A DNA stretch of 64,000 bases, taken from positions 153,198 through 217,197 of the forward strand of contig NZ_KL448324.1 of NCBI RefSeq assembly GCF_000709345.1, in the 5' to 3' direction. The notes below the pieces were generated by a model that had not been told where the DNA came from, did not search any database, and was given only the letters and a program-made list of their open reading frames with translations. The translations under genes and the position numbers were made by a program. How positions within the stretch are numbered: position 1 is the stretch's first letter; every line of letters begins with the position of its first letter. Of this stretch, positions 17,588 through 25,871 are shown in pieces. Origin of the DNA: Polaromonas glacialis. GTDB lineage: Bacteria > Pseudomonadota > Gammaproteobacteria > Burkholderiales > Burkholderiaceae_C.

Positions 17588-18733
17588 TCAGAAAATCTCG
17601 AACAGCCCGGCGGCGCCCATGCCGCCGGCGATGCACATGGTGACGACCACATACTTCACACCGCGCCGCTTGCCTTCAATCAGCGCGTGGCCCGTGAGGC
17701 GTGCGCCGGTCATGCCAAAGGGGTGCCCGACGGAGATGGCGCCGCCATTGACGTTGAGGCATTCGTCGGAAATCCCGAGTTGCTGCTGGCAATAGAGGGC
17801 CTGCGACGCAAAGGCTTCGTTCAGCTCCCACAGCCCGATGTCGTCAACCTTGAGGCCATGGCGCTTCAAGAGCTTGGGAACGGCCAGGACTGGACCGATG
17901 CCCATCTCATCAGGTTCGCAGCCGGCAACGACAAATCCACGGAAAACCCCCAGCGGCACGAGATTGGCCTGCTGCGCAGCCTTTGCTTCCATCATCACGC
18001 AGGCGCTAGCGCCATCCGACAGTTGCGAAGAGTTGCCAGCCGTGACAAAGTTTCCCTCTCCCTTGACTGGCGGCAGCTTTGCCAGCGCCTCATAAGTGGT
18101 GCCGCGTCGGTTGCAGGTATCTTGATTCACCGTGACCGGAATACGGGTCACGATTCCTGTGACCTTGTCGGTGACTGCCATTGTCGTGGTAACCGAGATG
18201 ATCTCATCGTTAAAACGCCCGGCAACCTGTGCCTCTTCGGTCCGTTTCTGACTTTGCAGCGCAAATCGATCCTGCGCCTCGCGGCTGATGCCGTAGCGCA
18301 TGGCAACGATGTCGGCAGTGTCGATCATTGGCATGTACACGTCCGGCTTGTGTTCAGCAATCCAGGGATCGGTGTCCTCCCCGTTTTCACGTGTACGGAT
18401 CCCAGAAATGCTTTCAACGCCACCAGCGATGACCGCTGGCGCGCCATCCACCACGATTCGACCGGCCGCAAATGCGATGGCCTGCAGGCCCGACGCGCAA
18501 AAGCGCGCCACGGTGATCCCTGCGATGCTGGTCGGCAGACCGGAGCGAAACACCGCTTGGCGTGCAAGGTTGCGACCGGTTCGCCCTTCTGGATAGCCGC
18601 AGCCGAGAATCAAGTCCTCGACCAGTTCGGGGTCGACGCCTGAACGCTCGACGGCTGCGCGAACTGCGAATGAGGCCAGCGTCGCGCCTGGGGTAATGTT
18701 GAACTCGCCGCGGTGCGCCTTGGTTAAGGGCAT
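17588..18733 (-). pseudogene. Acetyl-CoA acetyltransferase (thiolase), main part, interrupted by IS50-type element
   Basis: This is a thiolase lacking its first residues. Catalytic Cys lies in ARFCASGLQAIAF, His in AISVGHPFGMTGARL and the second Cys in VVVTMCIAGGMGAAG, so the active site is complete. The native gene is broken after MREAVIVSTARTPLT (20142-20186) by the element at 18731-20141; removing the element and one 9-bp repeat gives PLTKAHRGEFN in frame. The terminal bases of the element supply an ATG (18731-18733) that would restart translation as MPLTKAHRG, 11 residues short. A shortened protein may be made if transcription reads through, but loss of the first beta strand may harm folding. 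Confidence 0.88.
18722..18730 (+). repeat. 9-bp target duplication, left copy
   Basis: GGTTAAGGG directly precedes the IS50-type element and is repeated exactly at 20142-20150. A 9-bp duplication is the hallmark of Tn5/IS50-type insertion. Confidence 0.95.
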
Positions 18734-20141
18734 CCCATTACACACATGCCCGTAATATAGGCAGCAGAGTAATTGAAGGGGCAAGTGGATGGGCTGGGCG
18801 CAACAGGAATTCGAGACGATTGATTTAGGTGACCCGCGTCTGAACCGGCGCGCCGTGCTGCTGGCCGAGCGGCTGGGGCAAAAGCCCGGCGCGAGCATTC
18901 CGGGGGCGAGCGAGAACTGGGCCGAGACGGCGGCGGCGTACCGCTTCCTGCGCAACGAGCAGGTCAGTTGCGAAGGCGTGATGGCAGCCCACCGCCAGGC
19001 GACGATGGGCCGCATTCGCGAGCACGCGGTGGTGCTGTGCCTGCAGGACACGACCGAGCTGGACTACAACGGGCAGGCGATGACGGGCCTGGGGCCGCTG
19101 AGCTACGAAGCGCAGCGCGGGCTGTATCTGCACCCGACCTACGTGGTCACGCCCGAGCGCGAGCCGCTGGGGGTGATGAACGCCTGGACATGGGCGCGCG
19201 AGTTCAAACAAGGCGATGCGCCGCGCGGCGGCATGCTCGAAAGTGTGCGCTGGGTGGAAAGTTACGAGCGCATCGCCGAGCAGGCCAGCGAGCTGCCCGG
19301 CACGCGCCACGTGTGCATCGGCGACCGCGAGTCGGACATCCTGGCGCTGCTGGTGATGGCGCGCAAGATGAACCATGCGGCCGATTACCTGGTGCGCTGC
19401 CAGCACAACCGGGTGCTGCCCGAAGGGGGCAAGCTGTGGGATGAGGTCATGGCCGGCGTGCCGCTGGGGCATATACGCTTTGAGATGCCGGCCGGTCGCG
19501 GGCGCAAGGCCCGCGCGGTCGAGCAGGAGGTACGTGCCCAGCGTGCCCAGCGTGTCCTGCTGCCTGACCGCCAGGGCGGCGAACTTGAAGTGACCTGCCT
19601 GATTGCGTCGGAAATCAACGCCCCCGCAGGCGCCAAGCCGGTGGTCTGGCGGCTACTGACCAACCGGGTGGCATCCACGCTGCAGGACGCAGTGGAGCTC
19701 GTCAATTGGTACCGCGCTCGATGGGAAATTGAGCTTTTTTTCTTGGTGCTTAAGGAGGGCTGCCGTGTCGAGCGCTTGCAGCTGGCCGACACCGAGCGGC
19801 TGCAGACCGCGCTGGCGCTGTACATGGTGATTGCCTGGCGCATCAACCGCCTGATGCGGCTGGGGCGCACCTTGCCCGATTTACCGGCAGACCTGCTGTT
19901 CGAGCCCGACGAGTGGCGAGCGGCGTTCATCCTGAACAAAAAGCCCGTGCCCCGGCAGACGCCCCCGCTCAACACCGTGGTGCGTTTGATTGCTCAGCGC
20001 GGCGGCTTTCTGGGGAGAAAGCACGATGGCGAACCGGGGGCCAGGACGATTTGGCTGGGCATGCAGGAGATTGCCGTCTTTGTTGAGGGCGCCCGTTATG
20101 CCCGGCAGTTTAATGATGGGTGACTTATGTGTAATGGGATG
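18731..20141 (+). mobile_element. IS4-superfamily (IS50/Tn5-type) insertion sequence
   Basis: A 1411-bp element with imperfect terminal inverted repeats (left CATCCCATTACACACATG, right on the minus strand CATCCCATTACACATAAG), flanked by the 9-bp duplication GGTTAAGGG. It carries one transposase gene and has inserted into the thiolase gene antisense to it. The identical flanking repeats and the intact transposase suggest a recent insertion. Confidence 0.95.
18789..20123 (+). CDS. IS50/Tn5-type transposase
   Basis: A 444-residue cut-and-paste transposase. The N-terminal Tnp_DNA_bind domain begins WAQQEFETIDLGDPRLNRRA. The DDE residues are D87 (CLQDTTELDYN), D179 (HVCIGDRESD) and E315, and the Y-(2)-R-(3)-E-(6)-K signature is exact (Y308, R311, E315, K322 in WYRARWEIELFFLVLKEG). 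The length is slightly below Tn5's 476. No frameshift is seen. A short remnant related to its N-terminus lies at 38180-38356, so the family has been active here more than once. Confidence 0.95.
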   Translation: MGWAQQEFETIDLGDPRLNRRAVLLAERLGQKPGASIPGASENWAETAAAYRFLRNEQVSCEGVMAAHRQATMGRIREHAVVLCLQDTTELDYNGQAMTGLGPLSYEAQRGLYLHPTYVVTPEREPLGVMNAWTWAREFKQGDAPRGGMLESVRWVESYERIAEQASELPGTRHVCIGDRESDILALLVMARKMNHAADYLVRCQHNRVLPEGGKLWDEVMAGVPLGHIRFEMPAGRGRKARAVEQEVRAQRAQRVLLPDRQGGELEVTCLIASEINAPAGAKPVVWRLLTNRVASTLQDAVELVNWYRARWEIELFFLVLKEGCRVERLQLADTERLQTALALYMVIAWRINRLMRLGRTLPDLPADLLFEPDEWRAAFILNKKPVPRQTPPLNTVVRLIAQRGGFLGRKHDGEPGARTIWLGMQEIAVFVEGARYARQFNDG

Positions 20142-20186
20142 GGTTAAGGGAGTTCTTGCGGTGGAGACGATAACTGCTTCACGCAT
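20142..20186 (-). pseudogene. Thiolase 5' fragment beyond the IS50-type element
   Basis: From the ATG at 20186 the minus strand reads MREAVIVSTARTPLT, the classic thiolase N-terminus, and then enters the element. The last nine bases are the right copy of the 9-bp duplication (20142-20150). This piece lies 20 bp after the stop of the FadB-like gene, so the native thiolase was the next gene in that operon. Confidence 0.95.
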
Positions 20187-20206
20187 GATGGTTTTCCTAG
20201 GTTTGA

Positions 20207-22324
20207 TCACGAAAGAGCGTTGTTCAGAGTGGCGAATCCGGCACGCCGCCCGACAAGGTCTACCAACAGGGCTGAAGGTTTCCAAAAAAGTGGGTCTGCA
20301 ACGGAAAACTCGTTGATGTCGGCCAACACCTTGCCCAGACCGATGGTGTCCGCGTACTTCATGGGCCCCCCCCTGAATCTGGGAAAGCCATAGCCGTGAA
20401 GGAATGTGACGTCCACATCCAGGGGGCGTAGCGCAATGCCGTCAAAAACCACGTTGGCGCCCTCATTGATCATGGCCGCCAGATAGCGCCGCACGATTTC
20501 TCCATCCGTGAACCTCTTGGGCTCGATGCCGACACGGCGGCGCTCTTCGTCGATGATGGCCAGCACTTGCGGATCTTCCTCGCCCGTTCGTGAACCCTGG
20601 GGATATAGGTAGTACCCGCGTCCCGTCTTTTGCCCAAACCAGCCGCGCTCGCAGAGGCGGTCCGGAATCTGCACGTAACGCGCGTTGGGGTCGCGGTTTG
20701 CGGCGCGGCGCTTTCGCGTTGCCCATCCGATGTCACCGCCAGCCAGGTCGGCCACCTGGTATGGACCCATGGCAAACCCGAAATCCCGCAGCGCCCGGTC
20801 AATCTGATAGGGCGATGCGCCATCTTCCATCATGTGGTCGGCAGCAGCCCGATAAACAGCCAGCACCCGATTGCCAATGAATCCGTCGCAGACACCCGCG
20901 CGAACAGGAACCTTGCGCAGCTTTTTCGCAAATTCGAATGCCGTTGAGACCGTCTGCGCATCCGTCTTGCCCGCAACGACAATCTCAAGAAGAGGCATGA
21001 TGTTCGCGGGCGAGAAGAAGTGCAGCCCGATGACGCGCTCCGGACGCGAGACCGTCCGGGCGATTTCATCGATGTCAAGGTAGGAAGTGTTCGTCGCGAG
21101 CACCGCTTCTGGCTTGCAGGTAAGGTTCAGTCGCTCGAAGACCATCTTTTTGACGTTCATATCTTCAAACACGGCTTCGATCGCCAGGTCGACATCTTTC
21201 AGCGACTGGTAGTCGGTAGAGACAGAAAAGCGCTTGAGTGCCGAGTCCATGCCCGCCTGGGTGATCCGTCCCTTGGAGACTTGTCCGGCGAAGACTTTCT
21301 CGACGTTTGCCAGGCCCCGGGCGGCCGCCTTGTCGTCCTGTTCGACCATCCGTACGCACAAGCCCGCGTCAATGGCCGACACGGCGATCCCTGCCCCCAT
21401 CAGTCCCCCGCCGACAATTCCCACTGCCATGACGGGAAGCGGCGGCGCGCCGGGCGTTTCGGGTGCCTTGGAGACTGCTCGCTCGGCCAAAAAGGCATGA
21501 GTGAAAGCTTCGCACTGCGGGCTCTGCAGGCAGCTCAGAAAGGCTGCCCGCTCTTGCGTCAAGCCTTCGCTAAATGCCATCCCAAGTGCTGACTGCACGG
21601 CCTCGACGATCTTGTGTGGGGAAAACAGGTGCCTGGATTTTTTGGCGAGCACATTGCGCGCTTCGTCCAAAAAGGCCTGGGCAGCTGCGTGATCCTTGAG
21701 GCCTTCGGCATCGCGGGAGCGGCGAACGCCAGCCCCGGCATTCAATAGCTCGTGCGCGTACTGAACGCCCGCCGCTGCGGCATCACCGAGCAGCACATGT
21801 CTGTCGATAATTCCCAGTAAAAGCGCCTCTTTCGCCAACACATGCCGGCCGCTCAGCATGAGCGCTAACGCAGACTCGACCCCGATCAGGCGAGGCAACC
21901 GCTGCGTACCTCCCGCCCCTGGCATCAGGCCAAGAAGAACCTCCGGCAGTCCTAACTTCACCTCCTCCGCAGCGAGCCTATAGTGGCAGCTCAGAGCAAT
22001 TTCCAGCCCGCCGCCCAGCGCCACGCCGTGCATGGCCGCGATGACCGGCTTTGCGCAGTTCTCGATTCTGTTGCAGAGGTCTGGCAGACTGGGAGGCTGG
22101 GCAGGAAGACCCAACTCACGGATATCTGCACCGGCCATAAAGCTCTTGCCAGCACCCGTGATCACAATGGCGCGGATTGCGCTGTCGGTGTCGGCCTGCT
22201 CGACCGCGTCAAGCAATGCCCTGCGAACGCCGGTGCTGATGGCGTTCACTGGGGGATTGCTGACCCGCAGGAGGACTACGCCGTCGAGGCACGTTTGAAC
22301 AACAAGTTGGCTCAATTCCATCAC
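20207..22324 (-). CDS. Bifunctional enoyl-CoA hydratase/3-hydroxyacyl-CoA dehydrogenase
   Basis: A 705-residue monomeric-type multifunctional protein. Residues 1-190 form a crotonase domain with both catalytic glutamates, E108 (GGGLEIALSC) and E128 (LGLPEVLLGLMPGAGGTQ). A 3-hydroxyacyl-CoA dehydrogenase domain follows with the NAD motif VGIVGGGLMGAGI (301-313) and catalytic H435 (GLHFFSPANIMPLLEI). Two C-terminal dehydrogenase helical domains occupy about 480-690. Its ATG overlaps the etfA stop by 4 bp. It would hydrate 2-enoyl-CoA and oxidise the 3-hydroxy product, feeding the (now interrupted) thiolase. The domain order matches the peroxisomal-type enzyme (hydratase first). Confidence 0.93.
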   Translation of the reverse strand: MMELSQLVVQTCLDGVVLLRVSNPPVNAISTGVRRALLDAVEQADTDSAIRAIVITGAGKSFMAGADIRELGLPAQPPSLPDLCNRIENCAKPVIAAMHGVALGGGLEIALSCHYRLAAEEVKLGLPEVLLGLMPGAGGTQRLPRLIGVESALALMLSGRHVLAKEALLLGIIDRHVLLGDAAAAGVQYAHELLNAGAGVRRSRDAEGLKDHAAAQAFLDEARNVLAKKSRHLFSPHKIVEAVQSALGMAFSEGLTQERAAFLSCLQSPQCEAFTHAFLAERAVSKAPETPGAPPLPVMAVGIVGGGLMGAGIAVSAIDAGLCVRMVEQDDKAAARGLANVEKVFAGQVSKGRITQAGMDSALKRFSVSTDYQSLKDVDLAIEAVFEDMNVKKMVFERLNLTCKPEAVLATNTSYLDIDEIARTVSRPERVIGLHFFSPANIMPLLEIVVAGKTDAQTVSTAFEFAKKLRKVPVRAGVCDGFIGNRVLAVYRAAADHMMEDGASPYQIDRALRDFGFAMGPYQVADLAGGDIGWATRKRRAANRDPNARYVQIPDRLCERGWFGQKTGRGYYLYPQGSRTGEEDPQVLAIIDEERRRVGIEPKRFTDGEIVRRYLAAMINEGANVVFDGIALRPLDVDVTFLHGYGFPRFRGGPMKYADTIGLGKVLADINEFSVADPLFWKPSALLVDLVGRRAGFATLNNALS

Positions 22325-23262
22325 AGCGCCCCCGTCAGTTCCGGCACGGCGGCAAACAGGTCGGCCTCCAGCCCGTAGTCGGCCACGCTGAAGATGGGCG
22401 CTTCGCCGTCCTTGTTGATCGCCACGATGACTTTGGAGTCCTTCATGCCCGCCAGGTGCTGGATGGCCCCCGAGATGCCGATGGCCACGTACAGCTGGGG
22501 CGCCACGATCTTGCCGGTCTGCCCCACTTGCCAGTCGTTGGGCGCGTAGCCCGCATCGACCGCCGCGCGGGAGGCGCCCAGCGCCGCGCCGAGCTTGTCG
22601 GCCAGGGGTTCGAGCACGGCATGGAACCGCTCGGATGAGCCCAAGGCACGCCCGCCCGAGACGATGATCTTGGCCGCCGTCAGCTCGGGCCGGTCGCTCT
22701 TGGCGATCTCGCTGCCCACAAAGCTGGACTTGCCGCTGTCAGCGACGCCGCCCGGGGTTTCAACCGTGGCCGCGCCGCCAGTGGATGCGGCCGCGTCAAA
22801 GCCGGTCGTGCGCACGGTGATGACCTTAACGGCGTCTGTGCTCTGCACGGTGGCAATGGCGTTGCCCGCGTAGATCGGGCGCTCGAAGGTGTCGGCCGCA
22901 TCGACTTTCGTGATGTCCGAGATCTGGCCCACGTCGAGCAGCGCGGCCACGCGCGGGGCGATGTTCTTGCCCGAGGCGGTGGCCGGGAACAAGAGGTGGC
23001 TGTAGCTGGCGGCCAGCGCGATCACCTGCGCGGCCACGTTCTCGGCCAGCCCGTGGGCGAAGGCTTCGCCCTCGACGTGGATGACCTTGGCGACGCCGGC
23101 GATGGCGGCGGCGGCCTGCGCGGCCGCTTGGGCGTGGTGCCCGGCCACCAGCACATGCACCTCACCCGTTCCAGCGCCGCACTGGATGGCAGCGGTGACG
23201 GTGTTGAGCGTGGCCGGGCGGATGCTGGCGTGGTCGTGTTCTGCAATGACTAAAGAGGTCAT
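22321..23262 (-). CDS. etfA: Electron transfer flavoprotein alpha subunit
   Basis: A 313-residue ETF alpha subunit. The C-terminal FAD-binding domain shows IIVSGGRALGSSERF, GQTGKIVAPQLYVAIGISG and GAIQHLAGMKDSKVIVAINK, followed by APIFSVADYGLEADLF. It lies 32 bp after etfB and overlaps the FadB-like gene. With EtfB it accepts electrons from the acyl-CoA dehydrogenases at 14864 and 16008 and passes them to ETF-ubiquinone oxidoreductase, which is not in this window. The base composition is more GC-rich and regular than in the downstream genes, so the pair may be a housekeeping-like copy. Confidence 0.97.
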   Translation of the reverse strand: MTSLVIAEHDHASIRPATLNTVTAAIQCGAGTGEVHVLVAGHHAQAAAQAAAAIAGVAKVIHVEGEAFAHGLAENVAAQVIALAASYSHLLFPATASGKNIAPRVAALLDVGQISDITKVDAADTFERPIYAGNAIATVQSTDAVKVITVRTTGFDAAASTGGAATVETPGGVADSGKSSFVGSEIAKSDRPELTAAKIIVSGGRALGSSERFHAVLEPLADKLGAALGASRAAVDAGYAPNDWQVGQTGKIVAPQLYVAIGISGAIQHLAGMKDSKVIVAINKDGEAPIFSVADYGLEADLFAAVPELTGAL

Positions 23263-23294
23263 GTGTTGTTTACTCCGTTCAGGCTGGACAGGTG

Positions 23295-24044
23295 TTAGAT
23301 GACTTTGGCGACGTTCTTGAGCTTGTCCACCAGCGTGGCCACGTCAGGAACCTTGATGCCGGCGCTGCGCTTGGGCGGCTCGCTGACCTTCAGGGTCTTG
23401 AGACGCGGGGCCACATCGACGCCCAGATCGGCGGGTTTGATATTTTCCAGCGGCTTTTTCTTGGCCTTCATGATGTTGGGCAGCGTCACGTAGCGCGGCT
23501 CGTTCAGGCGCAGGTCGGTCGTGACGATGGCCGGCAGGCTCAAGGACAGCGTCTCGGCGCCGCCATCGACCTCGCGCGTGACCTGGACCGTGCCGTCCAG
23601 CACCTCGACTTTGGAGGCAAACGTCGCCTGGCCCCAGCCCAGCAGCGCCGCCAGCATCTGCCCGGTCTGGTTGCAGTCGTCGTCGATCGCCTGCTTGCCC
23701 AGGATCACCAGCTGCGGCGCTTCCTTGTCCACCAGCGCCTTGAGCAGCTTGGCCACGGCCAGCGGCTGGAGCTCCTCAAGAGTCTCGACCAGGATGGCGC
23801 GGTCCGCGCCGATGGCCATGGCCGTTCTCAAGGTCTCCTGGCACTGCAGCGGGCCGCACGAGACGGCAACGACTTCGGTCGCCAGGCCTTTTTCCTTGAG
23901 CCGCACGGCTTCTTCGATGGCGATCTCGTCAAAAGGGTTCATGCTCATCTTGACGTTGGCAATGTCCACACCCGTGCCGTCGCTTCTCACGCGCACCTTC
24001 ACGTTGTAATCGACCACACGCTTGACTGCGACAATAACTTTCAA
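23295..24044 (-). CDS. etfB: Electron transfer flavoprotein beta subunit
   Basis: A 249-residue ETF beta subunit, beginning MKVIVAVKRVVDYNVKVRV. The AMP-binding region contains ILGKQAIDDDCNQTGQMLAA and the recognition loop follows as LNEPRYVTLPNIMKAKKKPL (about 190-210), which docks onto acyl-CoA dehydrogenases. It is the first gene of the minus-strand beta-oxidation-like operon, so the operon promoter should lie in 24045-24317, shared with the divergent IclR gene. Confidence 0.97.
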   Translation of the reverse strand: MKVIVAVKRVVDYNVKVRVRSDGTGVDIANVKMSMNPFDEIAIEEAVRLKEKGLATEVVAVSCGPLQCQETLRTAMAIGADRAILVETLEELQPLAVAKLLKALVDKEAPQLVILGKQAIDDDCNQTGQMLAALLGWGQATFASKVEVLDGTVQVTREVDGGAETLSLSLPAIVTTDLRLNEPRYVTLPNIMKAKKKPLENIKPADLGVDVAPRLKTLKVSEPPKRSAGIKVPDVATLVDKLKNVAKVI

Positions 24045-24241
24045 TTGAGTTTCTCCGGGTTTGTGCGTTCATGACATCGCAACTGCGCAGACGTCGCTGG
24101 CTATGAATTGTGGAGTCGAAGAAACGCAAAAGCCCACTCGACCTGAGATTTCTAAACTGCATAGCAGAACAGTCTTATTGCTCATCCTTGCCGAACCACC
24201 ATATGTTTAGAATCCATCCCGCCAGGTTGCCGCAGGCAGGC

Positions 24242-24272
24242 ACAACACACCCTTCGGTGTTGTTGGGTTTTT
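24242..24272 (+). terminator. Hairpin with T-run in the iclR leader
   Basis: ACAACAC (24242-24248) can pair with GTGTTGT (24257-24263), followed by TGGGTTTTT. It looks like a rho-independent terminator on the plus strand, but no gene lies upstream on that strand and iclR starts 46 bp downstream, so it may be a leader hairpin or attenuator. The stem is only 7 bp. Confidence 0.35.
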
Positions 24273-24317
24273 CAGTCTGTTCCGCATTGCGGTTCTTAGA
24301 GCATTTGAGAGTGAGCT

Positions 24318-25142
24318 ATGACGAAATCCGACAATGAATTCGATAACTTGTCCCAGCGGACCACAAATGCCAAGGAAGACAGGCACTTCGTCACTGCGCT
24401 TGCGCGTGGCCTGGAAGTGCTGCATGCGTTCAAATCGGGTGAGGAGCGGTTGAGCAACCAAGAACTCGCACAGCGATGCACGCTTCCGAAATCCACTGTC
24501 ACGAGACTGACCTATACGCTCACCAAACTAGAATTTCTGCATCACATTCCAGAGTCAAGACGGTATCGCCTGGGTCTTAAAACGCTGGCACTCGGAGGCA
24601 CGACGCTCTCGCGATTGGATGTAAAAGAAGCGAGCAACGCGCTGCTCCAGCAACTCGCCAACGACACTGACTGCATGGTCTCGCTCGCGATTCGCGACCA
24701 GCTTTCAATGCTGTATATCGATAACTGCCGCAGCCAGTCGGCCATCCTCACCCTGCGGCTCGGCATCGGCTCTCGGCTGCCACTGGCAACCACAGCAATT
24801 GGCCGGGGCTACCTCGCAGGGGCGCCTGCCGGCGCACGCGAAACCCTTGAGTTGCGGATTCAGGCAGTGGACCCACAGGCATGGCCGCAGGTACAGCAAA
24901 GCATCCAGCAAGCTGTCTCGGATCTTCAGGAGCATGGCTGCGTCAGATCCTTCGGTGACTGGCGGCGCGAAGTCAATGCCATCGCAGTGCCAATTTCACT
25001 CAACCCGGGCCTTCCACTGATGGTGGTCAATGTCGCTGCGGCCGCGCAGTTGATCTCGGCTGAAACTTTCATGAGCGAAGTCCGCCCGAGACTCATCGCC
25101 ACAGTACACAGCATCGAGACAAAGTACCGAGCAGATACCTAG
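24318..25142 (+). CDS. IclR-family transcriptional regulator
   Basis: A 274-residue regulator with an N-terminal winged helix-turn-helix (LSNQELAQRCTLPKSTVTRL, about 53-72) and a C-terminal effector domain ending in MVVNVAAAAQLISAETF. Family members usually respond to aromatic or aliphatic acids. It is divergent from the etfBA operon and convergent with the GST/ligase operon, so it is a candidate regulator of either or both. A start at 24318 leaves a 30-residue tail before the DNA-binding domain, which is normal for the family. Confidence 0.92.
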   Translation: MTKSDNEFDNLSQRTTNAKEDRHFVTALARGLEVLHAFKSGEERLSNQELAQRCTLPKSTVTRLTYTLTKLEFLHHIPESRRYRLGLKTLALGGTTLSRLDVKEASNALLQQLANDTDCMVSLAIRDQLSMLYIDNCRSQSAILTLRLGIGSRLPLATTAIGRGYLAGAPAGARETLELRIQAVDPQAWPQVQQSIQQAVSDLQEHGCVRSFGDWRREVNAIAVPISLNPGLPLMVVNVAAAAQLISAETFMSEVRPRLIATVHSIETKYRADT

Positions 25143-25143
25143 G

Positions 25144-25165
25144 CGGAGCGCCGCATGGCACTCCG
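25144..25165. terminator. Hairpin between convergent iclR and GST genes
   Basis: CGGAGCGCC-GCAT-GGCACTCCG forms a 9-bp stem with one mismatch, just after the iclR stop. It has no clear T-run on either side. A bidirectional transcription end for the two convergent genes is plausible. Confidence 0.4.
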
Positions 25166-25220
25166 GTCTTGGCCGCGCGTTGTGAGGGCTACCTGTGCAG
25201 TTTCACCGTCCTGGCATGGC

Positions 25221-25871
25221 CTATGGCGCTAACGAAGACAGCGGAGCGCTGCTTTCGATTTGCCGTGCCTTCTCGAACGATGTGATGGATTTAAGTCGCG
25301 CCAGGTAGTTGCTAACGTTGACAGGAAACTCCGCCTGCAGAGCGTTGTTTTCCGCAAAGAGCAGGGAGTAGCCAACCGAAATATCCGCTACGGTGAACCG
25401 GTCAGCGCAAATGTACTGACGGCCATCGGCGAGGAGGGCATCGATGTTTCGGAGTCGGCCAAAGAAGAAACGCCGGTAATCTTCGGCAGCCTGAGGCAGC
25501 CTCCGCTCGCTGGGCTCCACCTTGGTGTAGCGCAAGTACACGGCCAGCGGAAACATCAGCGTGGCCTCGCCGAACGAAAGATAGTTCAGATAATCCGAAT
25601 AGCCGCGCTCTGACGGAAGCACGCCGAGCCCACCCGGACTGTGTCGTCCCGCTAAATACTGGCATATGGCGCAAGACTCTGTCATGCGCACATCCTTATC
25701 CAGAAACAGCGGCACCGTGCCCAGAGGATTCACGCCAAGGTAGGCTTTGGCGAACGCTCTTGGGGGAAATGGCAGAACCTCCAGCGTATATGGAAGCTGC
25801 AGTTCCTCCAGCGTCCACAGCACTCGGAACGAACGAGACCTTGGTGCGTGATACAGGGTAGCCATCGTCAC
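25221..25871 (-). CDS. Glutathione S-transferase
   Basis: A 216-residue GST. The N-terminal thioredoxin-fold domain begins TLYHAPRSRSFRVLWTLEEL, with the cis-Pro glutathione-binding segment NPLGTVPLFL and the TESCAICQYLAG helix. The C-terminal helical domain has the N-capping box DRFTVADISVGYSL. Ser or Arg near residue 12 is the likely catalytic group. Its start overlaps the CoA ligase stop by 4 bp (ATGA). In degradative operons such GSTs act as isomerases or thioether-forming enzymes; with DsbA-like isomerases also in the region, a glutathione-dependent step is plausible. Confidence 0.9.
   Translation of the reverse strand: MTMATLYHAPRSRSFRVLWTLEELQLPYTLEVLPFPPRAFAKAYLGVNPLGTVPLFLDKDVRMTESCAICQYLAGRHSPGGLGVLPSERGYSDYLNYLSFGEATLMFPLAVYLRYTKVEPSERRLPQAAEDYRRFFFGRLRNIDALLADGRQYICADRFTVADISVGYSLLFAENNALQAEFPVNVSNYLARLKSITSFEKARQIESSAPLSSLAP

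Noticed and set aside
17576..18643. 355-codon plus-strand frame over the thiolase
   Set aside because: Antisense to the thiolase catalytic domain, whose motifs are on the minus strand.
18968..19444. GC-rich alternative frame inside the IS50-type transposase
   Set aside because: Shadow of the transposase frame; composition is arginine- and alanine-rich without domain.
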